Origin: Pseudomonas sp. C2B4
GTDB taxonomy: Bacteria > Pseudomonadota > Gammaproteobacteria > Pseudomonadales > Pseudomonadaceae
DNA length: 49,514 nt
Assembly (NCBI RefSeq): GCF_013359695.1
Contig: NZ_JABFMU010000049.1
Coordinates: 1-49,514 of the forward strand
Direction: 5' to 3'
The notes under the pieces were generated by a model that was not told the origin of the DNA, did no database searches, and worked only from the letters and a program-made list of their open reading frames with translations. The translations under genes were made by a program, and so were the position numbers. Each line of letters begins with the position of its first letter. The first letter of the stretch is position 1. Of the stretch, positions 23,590-32,824 are shown piece by piece.

Positions 23590-25965
23590 TCAAGCCGAAG
23601 CCTGACCCTCAGCCAGGAAGAACCAGGTCTCCAGTACGGAGTCAGGGTTCAGCGAAACGCTTTCGATGCCTTGCTCCATCAGCCATTTGGCCAGGTCCGG
23701 GTGGTCCGAAGGACCCTGACCGCAAATGCCGATGTACTTGCCGGCCTTGTTGCACGCGGCAATGGCATTGGCCAACAGCTTCTTGACCGCCGGATTACGC
23801 TCGTCGAACAGGTGCGCGATGATCCCGGAGTCACGGTCCAGGCCCAGGGTCAGCTGGGTCAGGTCGTTGGAACCGATGGAGAAACCGTCGAAGAATTCGA
23901 GGAATTCTTCAGCCAGGATCGCGTTGGACGGCAGTTCGCACATCATGATGACGCGCAGACCGTTGTCGCCACGTGCCAGGCCGTTTTCGGCCAAAAGGTC
24001 CACCACCTGGCTCGCTTCGCCCAGGGTGCGAACGAACGGCACCATGATCTCGACGTTGGTCAGGCCCATGTCGTTGCGCACGCGCTTGAGGGCGCGGCAT
24101 TCGAGCTCGAAGCAGTCGCGGAACGATTCGCTGATGTAACGCGAAGCGCCACGGAAGCCCAGCATCGGGTTTTCTTCTTCCGGCTCGTAGAGCTTGCCGC
24201 CGATCAGGTTGGCGTATTCGTTGGACTTGAAGTCCGACAGACGCACGATGACCTTTTTCGGCCAGAACGCCGCGGCCAGGGTGCTGATGCCTTCGACCAG
24301 CTTGTCAACGTAGAAGCCGACCGGGTCGTTGTAGCCGGCGATGCGCTTGTCGACACTTTCCTTGATGTCCTGCGGCAAGCCGTCATAGTTCAGCAGCGCT
24401 TTAGGGTGCACGCCGATCATGCGGTTGATGATGAACTCCAGACGGGCAAGGCCCACACCGGCGTTCGGCAGCTGGGCGAAGTCGAAGGCGCGGTCCGGGT
24501 TGCCGACGTTCATCATGATCTTGAACGGCAGCTCCGGCATGGCGTCCACGGAGTTCTTCTTGATGTCGAAGCCCAGCTCGCCTTCGAAGATGAAGCCTGT
24601 GTCGCCTTCAGCGCAGGAAACGGTCACGCCCTGGCCGTCTTTCAACAGCTGGGTGGCATTACCGCAACCGACAACCGCCGGGATGCCCAGCTCGCGAGCG
24701 ATGATCGCCGCGTGGCAGGTACGGCCGCCCCGGTTGGTGACGATGGCGCTGGCGCGTTTCATGACCGGTTCCCAGTCCGGGTCGGTCATGTCGGAGACCA
24801 GTACGTCGCCTGGCTGGACCTTGTCCATCTCGGACACGTCCTTGATGATGCGGACCTTGCCGGCGCCAATGCGCTGGCCGATGGCACGACCTTCCACCAG
24901 CACGGTGCCGGTTTCTTTCAGCAGGTAACGTTCCATGACGTTGGCCTGGGTGCGGCTCTTCACGGTTTCCGGACGGGCCTGCACGATGTACAGCTTGCCG
25001 TCGTCACCGTCCTTGGCCCATTCGATGTCCATCGGGCACTGGTAGTGCTTCTCGATGATCATCGCCTGCTTGGCCAGCTCGCTGACTTCGGCGTCGGTCA
25101 GGCAGAAACGCACGCGTTCGGCCTTGTCCACGTCGACCGTCTTGACCGAACGACCGGCCTTCGCCTCGTCGCCGTAGATCATCTTGATGGCCTTGCTGCC
25201 CAGGTTGCGGCGCAGGATCGCCGGGCGACCGGCGGCCAGGGTGCCTTTGTGGACATAGAATTCATCCGGGTTCACCGCGCCTTGTACGACGGTTTCACCC
25301 AGGCCGTAGGCCCCGGTGATGAACACCACGTCACGGAAGCCCGATTCGGTATCGAGGGTGAACATCACGCCGGCAGTACCGGTTTCGGAACGGACCATGC
25401 GCTGTACGCCGGCCGACAGGGCTACCAACTTGTGGTCGAAGCCCTGATGCACGCGGTAGGAAATCGCGCGATCGTTGAAAAGGGAGGCGAATACTTCCTT
25501 GGCGGCGCGAATGACGTTTTCGACACCACGGATGTTCAGGAAGGTTTCCTGCTGACCGGCGAAGGAAGCGTCCGGCAGGTCTTCGGCGGTAGCGGAAGAG
25601 CGCACGGCCACGGCCACGTCGGGATTGCCGGCGGACAGTGTGGCGAAGGCGGCGCGGATTTCGGCGTTCAGTTTTTCAGGGAACTCGGCTTCCATGATCC
25701 ATTGGCGGATCTGGGCGCCGGTCTTGGCCAGGGCATTCACGTCGTCGACATCCAGGGCATCAAGGGCGTCGTGAATCTGCTGGTTCAGGCCGCTCAGTTC
25801 CAGGAAGTCGCGATAAGCCTGAGCGGTCGTGGCGAAGCCACCGGGCACCGATACACCGGCACCTGCAAGGTTGCTGATCATCTCGCCCAGGGATGCGTTC
25901 TTGCCCCCCACATGCTCAACATCGTGTTTGCCGAGCTTATCGAGGGAAACTACGTACTCTACCAA
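23590..25965 (-). CDS. ppsA: Phosphoenolpyruvate synthase
   Basis: A 791-residue enzyme converting pyruvate and ATP to phosphoenolpyruvate, AMP and phosphate, which lets the cell grow on three-carbon acids. Order: N-terminal ATP-binding domain with GGKNASLGEM and RSSATAEDLP; central swivelling phosphohistidine domain with GGRTCHAAIIARELG (catalytic His); C-terminal TIM barrel with GICGQGPSDHP (catalytic Cys). Length agrees with E. coli PpsA. It diverges from ppsR, whose product switches it on and off, with about 175 bases between starts. Confidence 0.97.
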   Translation of the reverse strand: MVEYVVSLDKLGKHDVEHVGGKNASLGEMISNLAGAGVSVPGGFATTAQAYRDFLELSGLNQQIHDALDALDVDDVNALAKTGAQIRQWIMEAEFPEKLNAEIRAAFATLSAGNPDVAVAVRSSATAEDLPDASFAGQQETFLNIRGVENVIRAAKEVFASLFNDRAISYRVHQGFDHKLVALSAGVQRMVRSETGTAGVMFTLDTESGFRDVVFITGAYGLGETVVQGAVNPDEFYVHKGTLAAGRPAILRRNLGSKAIKMIYGDEAKAGRSVKTVDVDKAERVRFCLTDAEVSELAKQAMIIEKHYQCPMDIEWAKDGDDGKLYIVQARPETVKSRTQANVMERYLLKETGTVLVEGRAIGQRIGAGKVRIIKDVSEMDKVQPGDVLVSDMTDPDWEPVMKRASAIVTNRGGRTCHAAIIARELGIPAVVGCGNATQLLKDGQGVTVSCAEGDTGFIFEGELGFDIKKNSVDAMPELPFKIMMNVGNPDRAFDFAQLPNAGVGLARLEFIINRMIGVHPKALLNYDGLPQDIKESVDKRIAGYNDPVGFYVDKLVEGISTLAAAFWPKKVIVRLSDFKSNEYANLIGGKLYEPEEENPMLGFRGASRYISESFRDCFELECRALKRVRNDMGLTNVEIMVPFVRTLGEASQVVDLLAENGLARGDNGLRVIMMCELPSNAILAEEFLEFFDGFSIGSNDLTQLTLGLDRDSGIIAHLFDERNPAVKKLLANAIAACNKAGKYIGICGQGPSDHPDLAKWLMEQGIESVSLNPDSVLETWFFLAEGQASA

Positions 25966-26139
25966 GGTGATCTCTCCACTAACTGTGTTGGAAAAGCTCA
26001 GAAGCCGGCTGCTCGGGGGAGCGTTTGCCAGCTGTATGGCCTGGACCTGGAAAATAAGTGAGAATGCGGGCCATTGGCGGCCGGCAAACCGCGCCTATCA
26101 TATCCAAGAATGCTCATTAGCTTAAGGCCCAAGGTGCAA

Positions 26140-26958
26140 ATGAAACGATCTGCTTTCTTTATCTCCGATGGCACCGGCATTACTGCCGAAACCCTGGGTC
26201 AAAGCCTCCTGGCGCAGTTCGAAAACATTACCTTCAGCAAAGTCACGCGGCCGTACATCGACAGCGTGGACAAAGCGCGGGCCATGGTACAACAAATCAA
26301 CAAGGCCGCCGAAACCGACGGCTTTCGCCCGATCATCTTCGATACCATCGTCAATCAGGATATTCGTGAGATCCTCGCGACTTCCAATGGTTTCATGATC
26401 GACATTTTCTCGACCTTCCTGGCCCCTCTCGAACAGGAACTGACCGAGCATTCCTCCTATACCGTCGGCAAATCCCACTCCATCGGTGCCAACACCAACT
26501 ACATGGAGCGCATCGAGGCGGTCAACTTCGCCCTCGACAACGACGACGGCGCCCGTACGCATTATTACGACAAGGCCGACCTGATCCTGGTGGGCGTGTC
26601 GCGTTGCGGCAAGACCCCGACCTGTCTGTACATGGCCATGCAATTCGGTATCCGCGCGGCCAACTACCCGCTGACCGAAGACGACATGGAGCGCCTGACC
26701 CTGCCAAGCGCCCTGCGCGCCCACCAGCACAAGCTGTTCGGCCTGACCATCGACCCGGACCGCTTGACCGCGATCCGCAACGAGCGCAAGCCCAACAGTC
26801 GCTATTCAAGCTACGCCCAGTGCGAGTTCGAAGTGCGCGAGGTGGAAAACCTGTTCCGCCGCGAGAACATTCCGAATATCAACTCCACGCATTTCTCGGT
26901 GGAAGAGATCTCCGCGAAGATTCTGGTGGAGAAAGGCGTCGAGCGGCGGTTCAAGTAA
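26140..26958 (+). CDS. ppsR: PEP synthase regulatory kinase/phosphorylase
   Basis: A 272-residue protein of the DUF299 family, which phosphorylates a threonine of PpsA with ADP and reverses this by phosphorolysis. The P-loop GVSRCGKT is at 152-159 and the conserved start RSAFFISDGTGITAE at 3-17. The ATG at 26140 follows AAGGTG; the upstream frame is not conserved family sequence. Position opposite ppsA is the standard arrangement. Confidence 0.96.
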   Translation: MKRSAFFISDGTGITAETLGQSLLAQFENITFSKVTRPYIDSVDKARAMVQQINKAAETDGFRPIIFDTIVNQDIREILATSNGFMIDIFSTFLAPLEQELTEHSSYTVGKSHSIGANTNYMERIEAVNFALDNDDGARTHYYDKADLILVGVSRCGKTPTCLYMAMQFGIRAANYPLTEDDMERLTLPSALRAHQHKLFGLTIDPDRLTAIRNERKPNSRYSSYAQCEFEVREVENLFRRENIPNINSTHFSVEEISAKILVEKGVERRFK

Positions 26959-26982
26959 ATTTTCTGCGTTTGATCCGCCGTC

Positions 26983-27075
26983 TTCGCGAGCAGGCTCGCT
27001 CCCTCAGGGTTCATCTTTGTTTGCAAAGTTTGCATTCAACGCGGAACCACTGTGGGAGCGAGCCTGCTCGCGAAG
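26983..27075. repeat. REP doublet, outward-facing
   Basis: Reversed-order pair between the convergent ppsR and prpD genes. The left copy ends CTCCCTCA instead of CTCCCACA. Confidence 0.88.
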
Positions 27076-27092
27076 AACGATAACGCTGTCCT

Positions 27093-28577
27093 TCAGATCA
27101 CAAACAAATCCACAAACCGGTTCACCGGCGTTGCCTCAAGCCGCGCCTGGTCCTTGCACAACGCAAAAATCTCCTCGCTTCGCTGCGTCGTGAACCGCGT
27201 CGCCAGGTTCGCCTTGAACTTCTCTTCCAGCAACGGAATGCCCTCGACACGGCGCCGACGATGGCCGATCGGGTACTCCACCACCACGCTCCCGGTACTG
27301 GACCCATCCTTGAAAAACACCTGCACCGCATTGGCGATGGAGCGCTTGTCGGCCTCCAGATATTCACGGGTAAAGCGTGGGTCTTCGACGATCACCATTT
27401 TGTCGCGCAGTACATCGATGATCGGATGCGCCCTGTGGAAATCATCCTCGTAGTGTTCGGCCACCAGATTGCCGAAGGCCAGCGGCACCGCCGTCATGTA
27501 CTGGATGCAGTGGTCGCGATCGGCGGCATTGGCCAGCGGGCCAACCTTGGAAATGATGCGGATCGCCGATTCGTGGGTGGTGATGACGATCCTGTCGATC
27601 TCGTGCAGACGGTTGCGCACTTGCGGGTGCAGCGTCACCGCCGCTTCGCAGGCGGTTTGCGCATGGAACTCGGCCGGGAAGCTGATCTTGAACAGCACGT
27701 TTTCCATCACATAGCTGCCGTAGGGACGGGAGAAACTGAAGGCGCGCTTGTCCTCGGGCTTGAGTGCCAGATCGCTGTTGGTGTGACTGAACAATACGTC
27801 GTAAAAGCCCCACTGTTTGGCACTCAAGACACCGGGAATCCCCATCTCGCCACGCATCGCGATGTCGGCCAGGCGCACGCCACGGCTTGAAGCATCGCCG
27901 GCCGCCCAGGATTTGCGCGACCCAGCATTCGGCGCATGACGGTAAGTGCGCAATGCCTGGCCGTCAGCAAAGGCATGGGACAACGCCGAGAGCAACTGCT
28001 CGCGGTTGGCCCTCATCAGTTTGGCGGTGACCGCCGTCGAGGCAACTTTCACCAGAATGACGTGATCGAGGCCGACACGGTTGAAGGAGTTTTCGAGTGC
28101 GATCACCCCCTGAATCTCGTGAGCCATGATCATCGCTTCAAGCACCGAGCGAAGGGTCAGCGGCGCATCGCCATTGGCCAGGCGCTTTTGTGATAAATGG
28201 TCAGCCACTGCAAGGATGCCACCCAGATTGTCCGACGGGTGACCCCACTCAGCGGCAAGCCAGGTGTCGTTGTAGTCGAGCCAGCGCACGATGCAACCGA
28301 TGTCCCACGCTGCCTTGACCGGATCCAGCCGAAACGAGGTGCCAGGCACGCGTGCGCCGAATGGAACGACAGTACCTTCGACGACAGGCCCCAAGTGTTT
28401 GGTGCACTCGGGAAAACGCAACGCCAGCAGGCCGCAGCCCAGGGTGTCCATCAGGCAGTTACGGGCGGTGTCCAGGGCTTCACTGGACTCGACCTTGTAG
28501 TCCAGAACGTAATCGGCAATGTCCTGCAGGACCTGGTCGTAGTCGGGACGGTTGTTCAGGTCAACGTTGGCGCTCAT
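27093..28577 (-). CDS. prpD: 2-methylcitrate dehydratase
   Basis: A 494-residue PrpD/MmgE-family enzyme that dehydrates 2-methylcitrate in propionyl-CoA breakdown. Recognisable segments are NCLMDTLGCGLLAL, DIGCIVRWLDYNDTW and GEMGIPGVLSAKQWGFYD. The ATG at 28577 was chosen; six upstream codons were dropped. It is the last gene of the prp cluster, separated from prpF by a REP doublet. AcnD plus PrpF provide a parallel route to the same step, so prpD may be partly redundant here. Confidence 0.95.
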   Translation of the reverse strand: MSANVDLNNRPDYDQVLQDIADYVLDYKVESSEALDTARNCLMDTLGCGLLALRFPECTKHLGPVVEGTVVPFGARVPGTSFRLDPVKAAWDIGCIVRWLDYNDTWLAAEWGHPSDNLGGILAVADHLSQKRLANGDAPLTLRSVLEAMIMAHEIQGVIALENSFNRVGLDHVILVKVASTAVTAKLMRANREQLLSALSHAFADGQALRTYRHAPNAGSRKSWAAGDASSRGVRLADIAMRGEMGIPGVLSAKQWGFYDVLFSHTNSDLALKPEDKRAFSFSRPYGSYVMENVLFKISFPAEFHAQTACEAAVTLHPQVRNRLHEIDRIVITTHESAIRIISKVGPLANAADRDHCIQYMTAVPLAFGNLVAEHYEDDFHRAHPIIDVLRDKMVIVEDPRFTREYLEADKRSIANAVQVFFKDGSSTGSVVVEYPIGHRRRRVEGIPLLEEKFKANLATRFTTQRSEEIFALCKDQARLEATPVNRFVDLFVI

Positions 28578-28670
28578 GTTCGATTCACTCTGCAAGTGGT
28601 TCGTTGATGGGACCTCGGTTCAGGGCAATCTCAGCGAATGACTACTTTCTTATTTTGAAATTCGATCAAC

Positions 28671-28760
28671 TGTGGGAGCGAGCCTGCTCGCGAAAGCGGT
28701 GTATCAGTCGACATCCATGTTGAATGTCAGTCCGTCTTCGCGAGCAGGCTCGCTCCCACA
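28671..28760. repeat. REP doublet inside the prp cluster (prpD-prpF)
   Basis: Facing REP copies with a core that differs at one position over about fifty bases from the doublet at 32690-32779. They are evidently recent copies of one element. Confidence 0.92.
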
Positions 28761-28776
28761 AGGGTTCAGTGCTCGA

Positions 28777-29967
28777 TCAGAAAGAATCGCCTGGCACCCG
28801 AACAAACCCCTCCATCAACACCCGCGCACTGCGGCTCATGATGGCTTTGTTCACAGTCCATTCGCCGTTGACCTGGCTGGCCTCGGCGCCGACGCGCAAG
28901 GTGCCGGACGGGTGGCCGAAGCGCACCGCATTGCGCTCGACACCGCCGGCCGCGAGGTTGACCAGGGTGCCGGAAATCGCCGCCGCCGTGCCGATCGCCA
29001 CCGCTGCCGTGCCCATCATCGCGTGGTGCAGCTTGCCCATGGACAACGCACGCACCAGCAGGTCGACATCCCCCGCCGCAATCGCCTTGCCGCTGGAAGC
29101 AACGTAGTCCGCAGGCTTGGCGACGAACGCCACCTTCGGCGTGTGCTGCCGCTTGGCCGCTTCGTCAATGTTGGAAATCAGGCCCATGCGCAATGCGCCA
29201 TAAGCACGGATGGTTTCGAACATCAGCAGCGCTTTCGGATCGCCATTGATCGCGCCCTGCAACTCGGTGCCCTTGTATCCGATGTCTTCGGCATTGACGA
29301 AAATCGTCGGGATGCCGGCATTGATCATGGTGGCCTTGAACGTCCCGACGCCCGGCACCTCCAGCTCATCGATCAGGTTACCGGTAGGGAACATCGAACC
29401 GCCGGCGCCCTCTTCTTCCGCTGCCGGGTCGAGGAATTCGAGCTGCACTTCGGCCGCCGGGAAGGTCACGCCGTCGAGTTCGAAATCGCCGGTTTCCTGG
29501 ACTTCACCGTTGGTGATCGGCACATGGGCGATGATGGTCTTGCCGATGTTGGCCTGCCACACGCGAACCACGGCCACACCGTTGTGCGGGATGCGGCTGG
29601 CGTCCACCAGACCGTTGCTGACGGCGAACGAACCGACCGCCGCCGAGAGGTTTCCGCAGTTGCCGCTCCAATCGACGAAAGGCTTGTCGATGGACACCTG
29701 ACCGAACAGGTAATCGACGTCGTGATCGGCCTTGATGCTTTTCGACAGGATCACGGTTTTGCTGGTGCTGGAGGTCGCGCCACCCATGCCATCGATTTGC
29801 TTGTCGTAGGGGTCGGGGCTGCCAATCACACGCAACAAAAGGGCGTCGCGGGCCGGGCCCGGAACCTGCGCCGCTTCGGGCAGGTCCTGGAGGCTGAAGA
29901 ACACGCCTTTACTGGTGCCGCCACGCATGTAAGTGGCTGGAATTTTAATCTGAGGTGCGTGAGACAT
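28777..29967 (-). CDS. prpF: 2-methylaconitate isomerase
   Basis: A 396-residue PrpF-family isomerase, of the diaminopimelate-epimerase fold, converting the trans-isomer made by AcnD into cis-2-methylaconitate. The start IPATYMRGGTSKGVFF and the GNCGNLSAAVG segment with its catalytic-type cysteine are characteristic. GAAGGAG precedes the ATG, directly after a terminator-like hairpin. Only 57 bases separate it from acnD. Confidence 0.95.
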   Translation of the reverse strand: MSHAPQIKIPATYMRGGTSKGVFFSLQDLPEAAQVPGPARDALLLRVIGSPDPYDKQIDGMGGATSSTSKTVILSKSIKADHDVDYLFGQVSIDKPFVDWSGNCGNLSAAVGSFAVSNGLVDASRIPHNGVAVVRVWQANIGKTIIAHVPITNGEVQETGDFELDGVTFPAAEVQLEFLDPAAEEEGAGGSMFPTGNLIDELEVPGVGTFKATMINAGIPTIFVNAEDIGYKGTELQGAINGDPKALLMFETIRAYGALRMGLISNIDEAAKRQHTPKVAFVAKPADYVASSGKAIAAGDVDLLVRALSMGKLHHAMMGTAAVAIGTAAAISGTLVNLAAGGVERNAVRFGHPSGTLRVGAEASQVNGEWTVNKAIMSRSARVLMEGFVRVPGDSF

Positions 29968-29982
29968 GAGTGCTCCTTCAAA

Positions 29983-30014
29983 ACAGACACGGGACTCAAA
30001 AGCCCCGTGTCTGT
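29983..30014 (-). terminator. Terminator-like hairpin between acnD and prpF
   Basis: ACAGACACGGG and CCCGTGTCTGT form a perfect eleven-pair stem with a ten-base loop. On the transcript it is followed by TTTT and then the prpF ribosome-binding site. It may attenuate transcription within the operon or act as an mRNA processing or stability element. Confidence 0.7.
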
Positions 30015-30024
30015 ACTGCTTGTG

Positions 30025-32619
30025 TTAAACGGCAACCGCCGATTCTTCGAGGAAGTCCTGGGCGAAGCGTTGCAACACGCCGCCCGCTTCGTAGATCGAC
30101 ACTTCTTCAGCGGTGTCGAGGCGACAGGTCACCGGCACCTCGACGCGCTCGCCGTTCTTGCGATGGATGACCAGCGTCAGTTCGGCGCGCGGCGTGCGAT
30201 CGCCGATCACGTCGTAGGTCTCGCTGCCGTCGATGGCCAGGGTATGGCGGTTGGTGCCCGGCTTGAACTCCAGCGGCAACACGCCCATGCCCACCAGGTT
30301 GGTGCGGTGGATGCGCTCGAAACCTTCGGCGGCAATCGCCTCCACACCCGCCAGACGCACGCCCTTGGCTGCCCAGTCGCGGGACGAGCCCTGACCGTAG
30401 TCGGCGCCGGCGATGATGATCAGCGGCTGCTTGCGGTCCATGTAGGTTTCGATGGCTTCCCACATGCGCATCACTTTGCCTTCCGGCTCGACGCGGGCCA
30501 GGGAGCCCTGCTTGACCTTGCCGTTCTCCTGGACCATTTCGTTGAACAGTTTCGGGTTGGCGAAGGTTGCGCGCTGTGCAGTCAAGTGGTCGCCACGGTG
30601 GGTCGCGTAGGAGTTGAAGTCCTCTTCCGGCAGGCCCATTTTCGCCAGGTACTCGCCAGCGGCGCTGTCCAGCATGATCGCGTTGGACGGCGACAGGTGA
30701 TCGGTGGTGATGTTGTCCGGCAGCACCGCCAGCGGGCGCATGCCCTTGAGCGGACGCGCCCCGGCCAGTGCGCCTTCCCAGTACGGCGGACGGCGGATGT
30801 AGGTGCTCATCTCGCGCCAGTCGTACAGCGGCGCGACTTTCGGGCCGGTGTCTTCGTGGATGGCGAACATCGGGATGTAGACCTGGCGGAACTGCTCCGG
30901 CTTCACCGAGGCTTTCACCACGGCGTCGATTTCTTCGTCGCTCGGCCAGATGTCCTTCAGACGGATTTCCTTGCCATCGACCACGCCCAGCACATCCTTT
31001 TCAATGTCGAAACGGATGGTACCGGCAATGGCGTAAGCGACCACCAGCGGCGGCGAAGCGAGGAATGCCTGCTTGGCGTACGGGTGAATCCGACCGTCGA
31101 AGTTACGGTTGCCCGACAGCACAGCGGTGGCGTAAAGATCGCGGTCGATGATTTCCTGCTGGATCACCGGGTCCAACGCACCGGACATGCCGTTGCAGGT
31201 GGTGCAGGCGAAAGCCACGACGCCGAAACCGAGCTGTTCCAGCTCATCGGTCAGGCCGGCTTCATCCAGGTACAGCGCCACGGTTTTCGAACCCGGCGCG
31301 AGGGACGATTTGACCCATGGCTTGCGGGTCAGGCCGAGCTTGTTGGCGTTGCGCGCCAGCAGGCCGGCGGCGATCACGTTGCGCGGGTTGCTGGTGTTGG
31401 TGCAGCTGGTGATGGCGGCGATGATCACCGCGCCATCCGGCATCTGGCCTGGAACGTCTTCCCACTGCCCGGAGATGCCTTTGGCCGCCAGATCCGACAC
31501 CGCGACGCGGGCGTGCGGATTGCTCGGGCCGGCCATGTTGCGCACGACCGAGGACAGATCGAAGGTCAGGCCGCGCTCGTACTGCGCGCCCTTCAGGCTG
31601 TCCGCCCAGAGGCCGACCTGCTTGGCGTAGCTCTCAACCAACTGCACCTGCTCGTCTTCACGGCCAGTCAGCTTGAGGTAGTCGATGGTCTGCTGGTCGA
31701 TGTAGAACATCGCAGCGGTGGCGCCGTATTCCGGGGCCATGTTGGAAATGGTGGCGCGGTCGCCGAGGGTCAGCGCGGCGGCGCCTTCACCGAAGAATTC
31801 CAGCCACGCACCCACCACTTTTTGCTTGCGCAGGAACTCGGTCAGCGCCAGCACCATGTCGGTGGCGGTGATGCCCGGTTGCAGCTTGCCAGTCAATTCG
31901 ACACCGACACTTTCCGGCAGACGCATCCACGATGCGCGACCGAGCATCACGCTCTCGGCTTCCAGGCCACCGACGCCGATGGCGATCACGCCCAGCGCAT
32001 CGACGTGCGGGGTGTGGCTGTCGGTGCCGACGCAGGTGTCGGGGAACGCGACGCCGTCACGCACCTGGATCACCGGAGACATTTTCTCCAGGTTGATCTG
32101 GTGCATGATGCCGTTGCCTGGCGGGATCACGTCGACGTTCTTGAACGCCTTTTTGGTCCAGTTGATGAAGTGGAAACGGTCTTCGTTGCGACGGTCTTCG
32201 ATGGCGCGGTTCTTCTCGAACGCCTCGGGATCGAAACCGCCACGCTCGACGGCCAGGGAGTGGTCGACGATCAGTTGGGTCGGCACCACCGGGTTGACTT
32301 GCGCCGGGTCACCGCCTTGCTGGGCGATGGCGTCGCGCAGGCCGGCGAGGTCCACCAGCGCAGTCTGGCCGAGAATGTCGTGGCACACCACGCGGGCCGG
32401 GAACCACGGGAAATCGAGGTCGCGCTTGCGCTCGATGAATTGCTTGAGGGATTCGGTGAGCGTGGCCGGGTCGCAGCGACGCACCAGGTTTTCCGCCAGC
32501 ACGCGGGAGGTGTACGGCAGGGTGTCATAGGCACCGGGCTGGATGGCCTCGACCGCCGCACGCACGTCGTAATAATCCAGATGGCTGCCAGGCAGCGGTT
32601 TACGGAATTCAGTGTTCAT
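30025..32619 (-). CDS. acnD: Fe/S-dependent 2-methylisocitrate dehydratase
   Basis: An 864-residue aconitase-family enzyme working with PrpF in the methylcitrate cycle. Iron-sulfur cysteines are seen in ITSCTNTSNP and FACTTCNGMSG. The swivel domain near the C-terminus has GADYGQGSSRDWAAKG. The ATG at 32619 gives MNTEFRKPLPGSHLDYYDVR, the family start; 39 extra codons were dropped. The length fits AcnD. It lies between prpC and prpF in the usual order. Confidence 0.96.
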   Translation of the reverse strand: MNTEFRKPLPGSHLDYYDVRAAVEAIQPGAYDTLPYTSRVLAENLVRRCDPATLTESLKQFIERKRDLDFPWFPARVVCHDILGQTALVDLAGLRDAIAQQGGDPAQVNPVVPTQLIVDHSLAVERGGFDPEAFEKNRAIEDRRNEDRFHFINWTKKAFKNVDVIPPGNGIMHQINLEKMSPVIQVRDGVAFPDTCVGTDSHTPHVDALGVIAIGVGGLEAESVMLGRASWMRLPESVGVELTGKLQPGITATDMVLALTEFLRKQKVVGAWLEFFGEGAAALTLGDRATISNMAPEYGATAAMFYIDQQTIDYLKLTGREDEQVQLVESYAKQVGLWADSLKGAQYERGLTFDLSSVVRNMAGPSNPHARVAVSDLAAKGISGQWEDVPGQMPDGAVIIAAITSCTNTSNPRNVIAAGLLARNANKLGLTRKPWVKSSLAPGSKTVALYLDEAGLTDELEQLGFGVVAFACTTCNGMSGALDPVIQQEIIDRDLYATAVLSGNRNFDGRIHPYAKQAFLASPPLVVAYAIAGTIRFDIEKDVLGVVDGKEIRLKDIWPSDEEIDAVVKASVKPEQFRQVYIPMFAIHEDTGPKVAPLYDWREMSTYIRRPPYWEGALAGARPLKGMRPLAVLPDNITTDHLSPSNAIMLDSAAGEYLAKMGLPEEDFNSYATHRGDHLTAQRATFANPKLFNEMVQENGKVKQGSLARVEPEGKVMRMWEAIETYMDRKQPLIIIAGADYGQGSSRDWAAKGVRLAGVEAIAAEGFERIHRTNLVGMGVLPLEFKPGTNRHTLAIDGSETYDVIGDRTPRAELTLVIHRKNGERVEVPVTCRLDTAEEVSIYEAGGVLQRFAQDFLEESAVAV

Positions 32620-32689
32620 CGTCAGGACTCGGTCACGGTAATTACAAAGGGTGGGGCCTGGCGCCAAAACTGAAGAGAACTCGGTCAAA

Positions 32690-32779
32690 TGTGGGAGCGG
32701 GCTTGCTCGCGAAAGCGGTGTATCAGTCGACATCAATGTTGAATGTCAGTCCGTCTTCGCGAGCAAGCCCGCTCCCACA
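32690..32779. repeat. REP doublet inside the prp cluster (acnD-prpC)
   Basis: Facing pair whose arms carry GCGGGCTTGC on the left and the matching GCAAGCCCGC on the right. The substitutions relative to the standard REP are thus matched in both arms. Confidence 0.92.
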
Positions 32780-32824
32780 TTGGTCACCGGTTCACTCAGT
32801 AACCAGCGCACTAGCCCCCACCAT

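Noticed and set aside
23380..26061. A plus-strand open frame of nearly 900 codons opposite ppsA
   Set aside because: Antisense to a clear 791-residue PEP synthase; its composition is that of a codon-bias shadow and it has no ribosome-binding site.
28672..32673. A plus-strand open frame of more than 1300 codons opposite prpF and acnD
   Set aside because: It lies wholly antisense to two well-identified genes, has no recognisable domain and is rich in His, Gln, Arg and Val. This is the usual shadow of GC-rich codon use on the opposite strand.
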